Under the pieces are notes generated by a model, which made no database searches, had not been told where the DNA came from, and worked only from the letters and a program-made list of their open reading frames with translations. The translations under genes were made by a program, and so were the position numbers. From the NCBI GenBank assembly GCA_910589075.1, contig CAJUSK010000020.1, positions 22,276 to 86,275 on the forward strand: a DNA stretch of 64,000 nt. The letters run 5' to 3'. The number at the start of each line of letters is the position of its first letter. The first letter of the stretch is position 1. This DNA comes from an uncultured Lachnospiraceae bacterium. GTDB taxonomy: Bacteria > Bacillota > Clostridia > Lachnospirales > Lachnospiraceae. Below are positions 53,142-59,695 of this stretch, one piece after another.

Positions 53142-53243
53142 TAGAAAGGCGATCGGACACGAGTTCCGATGTGCCCTCAGTTTTGATACTGAAATAAAGA
53201 AATAAGCATCATACCTTGGGCGGTTGGGATGCTTATTTCTTTT
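53142..53243 (+). ncRNA. Predicted type I antitoxin RNA (RatA-like layout)
   Basis: About 100 nt from the promoter above to the bidirectional terminator at 53200-53243. Its 3' end is antisense to the last codons and 3' tail of the 26-residue toxin gene on the other strand. It also contains TTCCGATGTGCCCTC (53164-53178), nearly the same sequence as in the toxin mRNA leader; its CCCTC could pair with the toxin Shine-Dalgarno GAGGG. Inferred from layout only. Confidence 0.5.
53200..53243. terminator. Shared bidirectional terminator
   Basis: GAAATAAGCATC (about 53199-53210) and GATGCTTATTTC (53228-53239) pair over 12 bp. T-rich sequence follows on both strands (TTTTTG on plus; TTTATTTCAG on minus). 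Confidence 0.75.
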
Positions 53244-53313
53244 TGTGGTTGTCTATGTAAGACAGTGCTGTAAATATAAGTAACAACAATGTGAGAACTT
53301 CCATTGTGTTCAT
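53233..53313 (-). CDS. Predicted type I toxin: 26-residue hydrophobic peptide (holin-like toxin type)
   Basis: ATG at 53313 on the minus strand, stop at 53233. The peptide starts MNTMEVLTLLLLIFTALSYI and ends DNHKKK: one membrane helix with a short basic tail, the form of the putative holin-like / TxpA-type toxins. AGAGGG lies 8 nt before ATG and is masked by CCCTCT in the same leader (plus 53322-53345), a feature of type I toxin mRNAs. Promoter, convergent antisense RNA and shared terminator are all present. Such peptides depolarise the membrane when the antisense RNA is lost. Confidence 0.65.
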   Translation of the reverse strand: MNTMEVLTLLLLIFTALSYIDNHKKK

Positions 53314-53393
53314 AAGCACCACCCTCTTTCATAAAGACTAGAGGGCACCCATCGGAAAGCCGCATCCTGCTTTCTTTTCGATCGTACAAGTTG

Positions 53394-53422
53394 ATTGTAG
53401 CATAGAAGAATGCAGCGTTCAA
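53394..53422 (-). promoter_or_regulatory. Promoter of the predicted type I toxin
   Basis: On the minus strand TTGAAC (53422-53417), 17 bp, TACAAT (53399-53394). The transcript would start near 53387 and have a ~75-nt leader containing the Shine-Dalgarno-masking stem. Confidence 0.6.
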
Positions 53423-53453
53423 TCATAATATGCTTTAGAGGATAAAGTCTATT

Positions 53454-53481
53454 TTAGACAGTTGTTAGACAATGTTAGACA
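53454..53481. repeat. Three TTAGACA repeats next to a tRNA fragment
   Basis: TTAGACA occurs at 53454-53460, 53465-53471 and 53475-53481, spaced 11 and 10 bp, about one helical turn. Arrays like this (TGTCTAA on the other strand) are seen next to att sites of tyrosine-integrase elements, where they bind the integrase arm domain. No integrase gene remains. Confidence 0.45.
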
Positions 53482-53527
53482 GGGTGTTTTTCTCCTTGAT
53501 TTTATTGGGTTTTCAGGGCACTCTGGA

Positions 53528-53590
53528 GTTCGAATCCCGTCTCGTGCTCTAATCGAAGTTGCGGAAATGTTGAATTTATCAACATTTCCG
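53528..53590 (+). pseudogene. tRNA-Gly 3' fragment with its terminator
   Basis: The last 21 bases of tRNA-Gly (GTTCGAATCCCGTCTCGTGCT, one base over the quoted limit only if the next base is added) recur at 53528-53548, followed by the same kind of terminator (CGGAAATGTTGA/TCAACATTTCCG, 53562-53590). The 5' part of the tRNA is absent. This is either an attachment-site duplication left by a tRNA-targeting element or a truncated third gene. Confidence 0.7.
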
Positions 53591-53811
53591 TGTTTTTTTG
53601 TGTCTGTAAAATAGGGGGGGCTTTGCTGGATGACTGTTTCTGAGTCAGAAGGGATGGTGCAGACGGCTCTCAAGGCTTGAGCCGGCATCGACAGATCTGA
53701 AAAAGCAGAAACAGGATTGCAAAAGGCAAAGCGTGCATGTTACACTGGAGGGGAACATATGGTGTACTGCAGAGCACTGAATTATCAAACTGTTGAATGG
53801 AATGAAAAAAC

Positions 53812-54552
53812 ATGCTTTCCAAAAGTCCCGGACTCTTATCGCCAGACCGCCGGTGTTTGACAGGAAATACACTGAAATGTGTCGGCATAGTTACGATGAC
53901 CATTGATCATCTGGCAGCCGTAGTGCTGAAAGGATTTGTAAACAGTCATATCGGACTGTTTTCGGAGAAACAGTTGGCGGATCTGGACTTGTTGTATCAA
54001 TACATGCGCCACATTGGCAGAACGGCATTTCCCCTGTTTGTCTTTCTTTTGGTGGAAGGATTCTTCCATACGAAAGACCGGAAAGGGTATGGCCTGCGTC
54101 TGCTGTTGTTTGCCATACTTTCGGAGATTCCATATAACCTGGCTGTTTATGGCCGGATTTCGTATCCCAAAACACAGAATACTTTGTTTCTGCTGTTTCT
54201 GGGACTGGTTTTGATGGCGGCGGCGGAGCGCATCAGAGGCAGGTGGGTATTTGTGCGTTTTCTTCTGTTTGTTGCAGGAGGAGGACTGGCGTATTTGCTT
54301 GGCCTGGATTATACATATAAGGGAATTGCATTGGTTGGTATATTCTATTTTTTCTATGGGTATCGTATGGCTGCCGCTTTGGGCGGTTTCTGTGTGTTTC
54401 TTTCGAGTCCCTGGAGTTTCCCGGCATTTTTAATGATTCCTTTCTATAATGGCAGGCGGGGCAGAAGGCGGATGGGCTGGCTTTATCTGTTTTATCCGGT
54501 GCATCTGCTTGTTTTGTATGGAATTTTACAGTTAAGTTTGTGTATTTTCTGA
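53812..54552 (+). CDS. TraX-family membrane protein
   Basis: 246 residues. LTGNTLKCVGIVTMTIDHLA is the TraX beginning, followed by MRHIGRTAFPLFVFLLVEGF and eight or so membrane segments, with GLDYTYKGIALVGIFYFFYG late. TraX acetylates F pilin in E. coli; chromosomal Firmicute members lack a known role but may acylate a surface molecule. The ribosome site is weak; ATG 53812 is chosen because it gives the expected ~20-residue lead. Not part of a conjugation cluster here. Confidence 0.8.
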   Translation: MLSKSPGLLSPDRRCLTGNTLKCVGIVTMTIDHLAAVVLKGFVNSHIGLFSEKQLADLDLLYQYMRHIGRTAFPLFVFLLVEGFFHTKDRKGYGLRLLLFAILSEIPYNLAVYGRISYPKTQNTLFLLFLGLVLMAAAERIRGRWVFVRFLLFVAGGGLAYLLGLDYTYKGIALVGIFYFFYGYRMAAALGGFCVFLSSPWSFPAFLMIPFYNGRRGRRRMGWLYLFYPVHLLVLYGILQLSLCIF

Positions 54553-54643
54553 ACAGGAATGGCCTTTTTTGCAGATTTATGGTAAACTGTTAACAGATAT
54601 TTTAATCACAGGGGAACAGTTTGCAGAGGAAAGGCGGGGTTAT

Positions 54644-56242
54644 ATGAAATTGACTTTTATCGGGGCAGACCATGAAGTGACGGGTAGCTGCCATTATCTG
54701 GAAGCATGTGGAAAGAACATACTGATTGATTATGGTATGGAGCAGGGGGTTAAAGTTTTTGAGAATGTGCCTCTGCCTGTAGAGGAGAGTCTGATTGACT
54801 ATGTGCTTTTAACCCATGCCCATATTGACCATTCAGGTATGCTTCCCCTTTTGTATGCAAAGGGATTTCGGGGCCGGGTATTGATGACGGATGCAAGTGC
54901 GGATCTGTGCAGTATTATGTTGCGTGACTGTGCGCATATCCAGATGCAGGAAGCGGAGTGGCGGAACCGGAAGGCAAAGCGGCATGCGAAGATGGAAATA
55001 GAAGAGCCGGTTTACACGATGGAGGATGCGGATGGCGTAATAAACCGCATTGTGCCGTGCCATTATGACACGGTAATTCATCTGTGTGACGGCATTCAGA
55101 TACGGTTTACGGATATCGGGCACCTGCTGGGGTCTTCCAGTATCGAAGTGTGGCTGGAAGAGGCGGGCGTAAAGAAAAAGATTGTTTTTTCTGGAGACAT
55201 CGGCAACAAAAATCAGCCGCTGATTAAAGATCCCAAACTGACAGAGGAAGCGGATTATGTGGTGATGGAATCCACATATGGCAACAGAGTGCATTCTCTG
55301 GATAAGCCGGATTATGTTATGGAGCTGACGAGGATTCTGAGTGATACTTTTGCAAAAGGGGGCAATGTGGTGATTCCTTCTTTTGCGGTAGGGCGTACCC
55401 AGGAAATCCTCTATTTCCTCAGAAAGATAAAAGCGGACCGGCTTGTGGAGAATTATCCTGATTTCCCGGTTTATGTGGACAGTCCGCTGGCTGTGGAGGC
55501 AACAGGGATATTTAATAAAAATATTTATACCTGTTTTGACGAAGAGGCCATGGAACTGGTGAATCAGGGGATTAACCCCATTCAGTTTCCGGGGCTGCAT
55601 CTGGCCATTACCAGTGAAGAATCCAAAATGATCAATTTCGATGAAACGCCCAAAGTTATCGTGTCGGCTTCCGGTATGTGTGATGCGGGCCGTGTTCGTC
55701 ATCATCTGAAACATAATCTGTGGAGGCCGGAGTGTACAATCTTGTTTGTGGGATACCAGGCCGTAGGCACCCTGGGCCGGATGATTGTGGATGGCATGGA
55801 TGAAGTGAAGCTGTTCGGTGAGACGATTACAGTCAGGGCCAGAATTGCCAAACTGGCCGGTATGAGCGGCCATGCGGATAAAAATGGGCTGTTGGAGTGG
55901 CTTGGCGGGTTTGCAGTAAAGCCCCACCGGGTTTTTGTGGTACATGGAGAAGACAGTATATGCGAGGAATTCCGGGAATGTCTGGAAAAGGAATATGGCT
56001 ATGTCGCTTCGGCGCCTTACAGCGGCAGCCGGTATGATCTGCTGACGAATACATGCGAATATGCCGCCAGTCCTGTACCGGTTAAGAAGAAACGGAAAGC
56101 GGGCGATATCTTTGAGCGTCTGCTGGCTGCTGGACAGCGCCTGCTGAGCGTGATACGCAGGAATGAAGGCGGTACGAATAAGGATCTGGCGAAATTTGCG
56201 GATCAGATCAATTCCCTGTGTGATAAATGGGACAGAGATTGA
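54644..56242 (+). CDS. Beta-CASP metallo-beta-lactamase-fold RNA hydrolase
   Basis: 532 residues from ATG 54644; GGAAAGGCGGGGTTAT precedes it, and the in-frame codon at 54569 lacks support. Metal ligands: LLTHAHIDHSGMLPLL (~58-65), DIGHLLGSSSIEVW, FSGDIGNKNQPL, and in the C-terminal part KLAGMSGHADKNGLLEWL. The beta-CASP insertion includes YVVMESTYGNRVHS and NVVIPSFAVGRTQEILYFLR. Members of this KH-less CPSF-like group process RNA as endo- and 5'-exonucleases. The dihydrofolate reductase gene follows 31 bp downstream. Confidence 0.88.
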   Translation: MKLTFIGADHEVTGSCHYLEACGKNILIDYGMEQGVKVFENVPLPVEESLIDYVLLTHAHIDHSGMLPLLYAKGFRGRVLMTDASADLCSIMLRDCAHIQMQEAEWRNRKAKRHAKMEIEEPVYTMEDADGVINRIVPCHYDTVIHLCDGIQIRFTDIGHLLGSSSIEVWLEEAGVKKKIVFSGDIGNKNQPLIKDPKLTEEADYVVMESTYGNRVHSLDKPDYVMELTRILSDTFAKGGNVVIPSFAVGRTQEILYFLRKIKADRLVENYPDFPVYVDSPLAVEATGIFNKNIYTCFDEEAMELVNQGINPIQFPGLHLAITSEESKMINFDETPKVIVSASGMCDAGRVRHHLKHNLWRPECTILFVGYQAVGTLGRMIVDGMDEVKLFGETITVRARIAKLAGMSGHADKNGLLEWLGGFAVKPHRVFVVHGEDSICEEFRECLEKEYGYVASAPYSGSRYDLLTNTCEYAASPVPVKKKRKAGDIFERLLAAGQRLLSVIRRNEGGTNKDLAKFADQINSLCDKWDRD

Positions 56243-56273
56243 GAAAACGGGATTAAGGAACAGGAGAACAGAT

Positions 56274-56792
56274 ATGAATATGATCGCGGCAGTGGATAAT
56301 CACTGGGCAATCGGTAATAAAAATGACTTGCTTGTACGGATTCCCAATGACCAGAGGCACTTCCGGGATGAGACAATGGGAAAGGTCATTGTATTGGGAC
56401 ATCGGACATTGGAGACGTTTCCGCAGGGGCTGCCTTTGCAGGGCCGCAGGAATATTATTTTGTCACAGGATCGGGAACTGCGAGTGAAAAATGCCGTTGT
56501 GGCACATTCTCTGGAGGAACTGCGAGATGCGCTGCAGCCTTATGATTCCGGGGATATTTATATTGTGGGCGGAGAGAGTGTATATCGGCAGATGCTGCCC
56601 TACTGTGATGTGGTGCATATTACGAAGATTGACCGGACGTATGAAGCAGACAGGTATTTTCCCAATCTGGATGAAATGCCCCAGTGGCGGATTACGCAGG
56701 ACAGCGAGGAGCAGACGTATTTTGATCTGGAATATGTATTTCTGAAATATGAACGGGTTGGAGTCCCGGAAGAGTTTACAAAAATTTTATAA
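56274..56792 (+). CDS. Dihydrofolate reductase
   Basis: 172 residues from ATG 56274; AGGAACAGGAG precedes it. MNMIAAVDNHWAIGNKNDLL is the substrate/NADPH-binding beginning, then IPNDQRHFRDETMGKVIVLG with the catalytic-site aspartate, RRNIILSQD, and IYIVGGESVYRQMLPYCDVV. Reduces dihydrofolate to tetrahydrofolate with NADPH, the target of trimethoprim. No thyA is adjacent. The substitution NDQRHF for the usual (P)xDxxxF is within family range. Confidence 0.9.
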   Translation: MNMIAAVDNHWAIGNKNDLLVRIPNDQRHFRDETMGKVIVLGHRTLETFPQGLPLQGRRNIILSQDRELRVKNAVVAHSLEELRDALQPYDSGDIYIVGGESVYRQMLPYCDVVHITKIDRTYEADRYFPNLDEMPQWRITQDSEEQTYFDLEYVFLKYERVGVPEEFTKIL

Positions 56793-56832
56793 ATGAGAAA
56801 AACCTGTAAGAATCGGGGATTTTTCCAAATTA

Positions 56833-56859
56833 TTAGCACTCATAACAAATGAGTGCTAA
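56833..56859. promoter_or_regulatory. CIRCE operator (HrcA binding site) upstream of htpG
   Basis: TTAGCACTC, nine bases, GAGTGCTAA: a perfect match to the CIRCE consensus. HrcA would repress htpG here and release it on heat shock. It lies immediately upstream of the -35 box rather than in the leader. Confidence 0.95.
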
Positions 56860-56866
56860 TTTTTTC

Positions 56867-56895
56867 TTGACTTCTGCGTCCTGGGGACGTACAAT
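56867..56895 (+). promoter_or_regulatory. Sigma-A promoter of htpG
   Basis: TTGACT (56867-56872), 17 bp, TACAAT (56890-56895), 8 bp downstream of CIRCE. Start near 56902; the ribosome site AAAGGATG follows before ATG 56926. Confidence 0.85.
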
Positions 56896-56925
56896 CGAAG
56901 ATAAATAGAAAGGATGTGAAGAAAC

Positions 56926-59112
56926 ATGGCAGCAAGACAAGGCAATCTGTCAATCAACAGTGATAACATTTTCCCGATTATTAAGAAATGGTTATATTCT
57001 GACCATGATATTTTTTTCCGGGAGCTGATTTCCAACGGCTGTGATGCCATTACCAAATTAAAGAAGCTGGATATGATGGGGGAATACGCCCTGCCTCAGG
57101 ATTACAAGGCAAGAGTGGACGTGATTGTAAGCCCTGAGAAGAAAACACTGACATTTGTGGATAACGGTCTGGGTATGACTGCAGACGAGGTGGAGGAGTA
57201 TATCAATCAGATCGCTTTTTCCGGCGCGTCGGACTTTATCGAGAAGTATAAGGATAAGACCAACGAGGATCAGATTATCGGTCATTTCGGATTGGGCTTT
57301 TATTCTGCATTTATGGTGGCGGATGAGGTGCATATTGACACTCTTTCCTGGAAAGAGGGCGCGGCGCCGGTACACTGGGAATGTGACGGCGGCACACAGT
57401 TTTCCATGGATGAAGGGGACATGGATCAGGTTGGCACAAAGATTACCCTGTTTGTCAATGAGGAATGCCTCAAGTTCTGTAATGAGTATGAAGCGAGAAG
57501 CATTATTCAGAAATATTGTTCGTTCATGCCCACAGAGATTTATTTGTCCAAAGCAGACACCCAAGATACACAGACAATCAATGAGGATGAGAAGCTGGAT
57601 AGCGATACGGTATTGGAGACAATCCAGCCGGAGAAGGAAGAGGATCCGGTACGCCTGAAAATCAAAAAGCGTCCGGAATTGCTCAATGATACCAATCCGC
57701 TCTGGGCAAAACATCCGAATGAATGTACGAAGGAAGAGTATCTGGAATTTTACAGAAAGGTATTTCTGGATTACAAGGAGCCTTTGTTCTGGATTCACCT
57801 GAATATGGATTATCCCTTTAATTTAAAAGGGATTCTGTATTTCCCCAAAATCAATATGGAGTATGAATCCATCGAAGGCACGATCAAGCTATATAACAAT
57901 CAGGTATTTATTGCAGACAATATCAAGGAAGTGATTCCCGAATTCCTGCTGCTGCTCAAGGGTGTGATCGACTGTCCGGATCTGCCGCTGAATGTATCCA
58001 GAAGTGCGTTGCAGAACGATGGTTTTGTGAAAAAGATATCAGATTATATTTCCAAAAAAGTGGCTGACAAGCTGTCTGGTATGTGCAAGACAGAGAAAGA
58101 AGAGTATGAGAAGTACTGGGATGATATCAGTCCTTTTATCAAGTTCGGCTGCCTGAAGGATGATAAGTTCTGTGAAAAGATCACGGATTATATTCTGTTT
58201 AAGAATCTGGACGGCAAATATCTGACACTGCCGGAATGCCTGGAAGTAGGCAAAACCGATTCCGATCAGGCTGAAGATACAGCAGACGAAGAAAAGGCCG
58301 GTGAGGCAGGAGCGGACGCTGTGACAGAGACTGCGGGAGAAGAAAAACCTGCGGATGGCGAGAGCAGTGATGAAGGAAATGCTGCAGATGATGCCGGCGG
58401 TACGGCAACAGATGAGACGGGCCAAAAAGTAGAAGCGGAAATTGTGGAAGACGGGGAAGATGTTGCTGAAGATGAAGAAGCAGAAGATGAGAAGAGCGAA
58501 AAAGTTATCTATTATGTGACGGATGAACAGCAGCAGAGTCAGTATATCGCTATGTTCAAGGCCGCCGGTATGGATGCGGTTATCCTGACCCATCATATTG
58601 ATCAGCCTTTTATCTCCCAGTTGGAGTCTAAAAATGAGGGTATTAAGTTCCAGCGGATTGATGCGGATCTGACGGATACCTTTAAGGCAGAGACAAGTAA
58701 AGAGGCTGCCGAAGAGATGAAAGAGCAGACAGAGTCTATCAGTAAACTGTTTAAAGAGGCTCTGAAAAAAGAAGATCTGAAAGTCACTGTGGAGAAGCTG
58801 AAGAACAAAGAGATTTCTTCCATGATTACACTGTCTGAGGAGAGCAGGCGCATGCAGGATATGATGAAGATGTATGCAATGCCTGGTATGGATGGAAATA
58901 TGTTCGGCGGAAAAGAGGGTGAAACGCTGATTTTGAACAGTAGTCATCCCCTTGTCAAATATGTGCTGGAAAATCAGGAAGGTTCCAATGTGAAGACGAT
59001 CTGTGAACAGCTTTACGATCTTGCCATGTTGCAGCATGCGCCCCTTGCACCGGAGGCGATGGCAAAATTTGTGTCAAGAAGTAATGAAATTATGCTACTT
59101 CTCACAAAATAA
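56926..59112 (+). CDS. htpG: Hsp90-family chaperone HtpG with acidic insertion
   Basis: 728 residues, about 100 longer than E. coli HtpG. N-terminal GHKL ATPase: FFRELISNGCDAITKLKKLD, FVDNGLGMTADEVEEYI, IGHFGLGFYSAFMVADEVHI. The middle domain has PLFWIHLNMDYPFNLKGILY and the conserved LPLNVSRSALQND. An insertion of about 80 residues, almost all D, E, A, G and T (encoded at ~58258-58502), precedes KVIYYVTDEQQQSQYIAMFK in the middle domain. The C-terminal dimerisation domain is normal. ATP-driven chaperone of stressed proteins. Controlled by CIRCE, so heat-inducible through HrcA. Confidence 0.95.
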   Translation: MAARQGNLSINSDNIFPIIKKWLYSDHDIFFRELISNGCDAITKLKKLDMMGEYALPQDYKARVDVIVSPEKKTLTFVDNGLGMTADEVEEYINQIAFSGASDFIEKYKDKTNEDQIIGHFGLGFYSAFMVADEVHIDTLSWKEGAAPVHWECDGGTQFSMDEGDMDQVGTKITLFVNEECLKFCNEYEARSIIQKYCSFMPTEIYLSKADTQDTQTINEDEKLDSDTVLETIQPEKEEDPVRLKIKKRPELLNDTNPLWAKHPNECTKEEYLEFYRKVFLDYKEPLFWIHLNMDYPFNLKGILYFPKINMEYESIEGTIKLYNNQVFIADNIKEVIPEFLLLLKGVIDCPDLPLNVSRSALQNDGFVKKISDYISKKVADKLSGMCKTEKEEYEKYWDDISPFIKFGCLKDDKFCEKITDYILFKNLDGKYLTLPECLEVGKTDSDQAEDTADEEKAGEAGADAVTETAGEEKPADGESSDEGNAADDAGGTATDETGQKVEAEIVEDGEDVAEDEEAEDEKSEKVIYYVTDEQQQSQYIAMFKAAGMDAVILTHHIDQPFISQLESKNEGIKFQRIDADLTDTFKAETSKEAAEEMKEQTESISKLFKEALKKEDLKVTVEKLKNKEISSMITLSEESRRMQDMMKMYAMPGMDGNMFGGKEGETLILNSSHPLVKYVLENQEGSNVKTICEQLYDLAMLQHAPLAPEAMAKFVSRSNEIMLLLTK

Positions 59113-59132
59113 TCTTTATAGAAGCTGCAAAA

Positions 59133-59176
59133 AACAGGGGAGGTTATCGTGTGGTACCACGGTAATCTCCCCTGTT
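59133..59176. terminator. Long palindrome after htpG
   Basis: AACAGGGGAG and CTCCCCTGTT are the outer arms of a 44-bp near-perfect palindrome centred on TGGTACCA. It lies 20 bp after the htpG stop and probably ends transcription, although no T-run follows. Convergent to the FMN-binding gene. Confidence 0.6.
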
Positions 59177-59203
59177 GGGCCTGGGGCTGAATTTTATTCA
59201 CGG

Positions 59204-59236
59204 CCCTGGAAAGTTCGCAAAGCGTGCTTTCTAGGG
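59204..59236. repeat. Copy of the ~35-nt palindrome family
   Basis: CCCTGGAAAGTTCGCAAAGC, then GTGCTTTCTAGGG, shares GAAAGTTCGC...GTGCTTTC with the copies at 17672-17746. It overlaps the stop codon of the FMN-binding gene on the minus strand. Confidence 0.55.
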
Positions 59237-59677
59237 TTCTTTTACATCGGATTTGACCTGTATGGTTGTGGGATCTCCTTTTTTTGCCTGTTCAATGACT
59301 GCCGCCGCCATTTTTTCAAAATTGTAACCGGAGGAAGTGGCGCCGGTGATGGCATCCAGTTGAAAATCTTCCTGTTGTTCCAGAAGCTGGGCGGCATACA
59401 GTCGGGTGTATTCATTGGGATAGGTTCCGCTGACGGGAGCCATGTTTTTCATATAGGAATTATCCCAGGCCTTGATATAGCCGCTGGGATCTTTGGCGTT
59501 AAATTCCACAGAAACAATTCTGTCATTCTTGACCATAATACATACATATTCCCTCCAGCCGTAATTGTAATCGGCCATTTCTGCAGTATAAAAACCATCT
59601 TTCATTTTCGCTTCGGAACCGCAGCCGTAAAGCAGTACAGCGGCGAGCAGTGCCATAAAGATACAATTCTTTTTCAT
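59231..59677 (-). CDS. FMN-binding lipoprotein
   Basis: 148 residues. A lipoprotein signal with lipobox (AAVLLYGC, Cys ~19) leads to an FMN-binding domain: KMKDGFYTAEMADYNYGWRE, VSVEFNAKDPSGYIKAW and the flavinylation motif DAITGATSSGYNFEKM, whose threonine accepts FMN covalently when an ApbE-type transferase is present. Probably an extracytoplasmic electron carrier. The gene is followed 18 bp upstream on the same strand by the chemoreceptor, though transcription runs from the receptor toward it. Confidence 0.82.
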   Translation of the reverse strand: MKKNCIFMALLAAVLLYGCGSEAKMKDGFYTAEMADYNYGWREYVCIMVKNDRIVSVEFNAKDPSGYIKAWDNSYMKNMAPVSGTYPNEYTRLYAAQLLEQQEDFQLDAITGATSSGYNFEKMAAAVIEQAKKGDPTTIQVKSDVKEP

Positions 59678-59695
59678 TTTTAGATATTCCCCCCA

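Noticed and set aside
53812..54552. TraX as evidence of a conjugative element
   Set aside because: No other transfer gene is nearby, and chromosomal TraX proteins are common in Clostridia.
59133..59176. T-box riboswitch resemblance (GTGGTACCACG)
   Set aside because: No specifier stem or other T-box element upstream, and no plus-strand gene follows for 2.7 kb.
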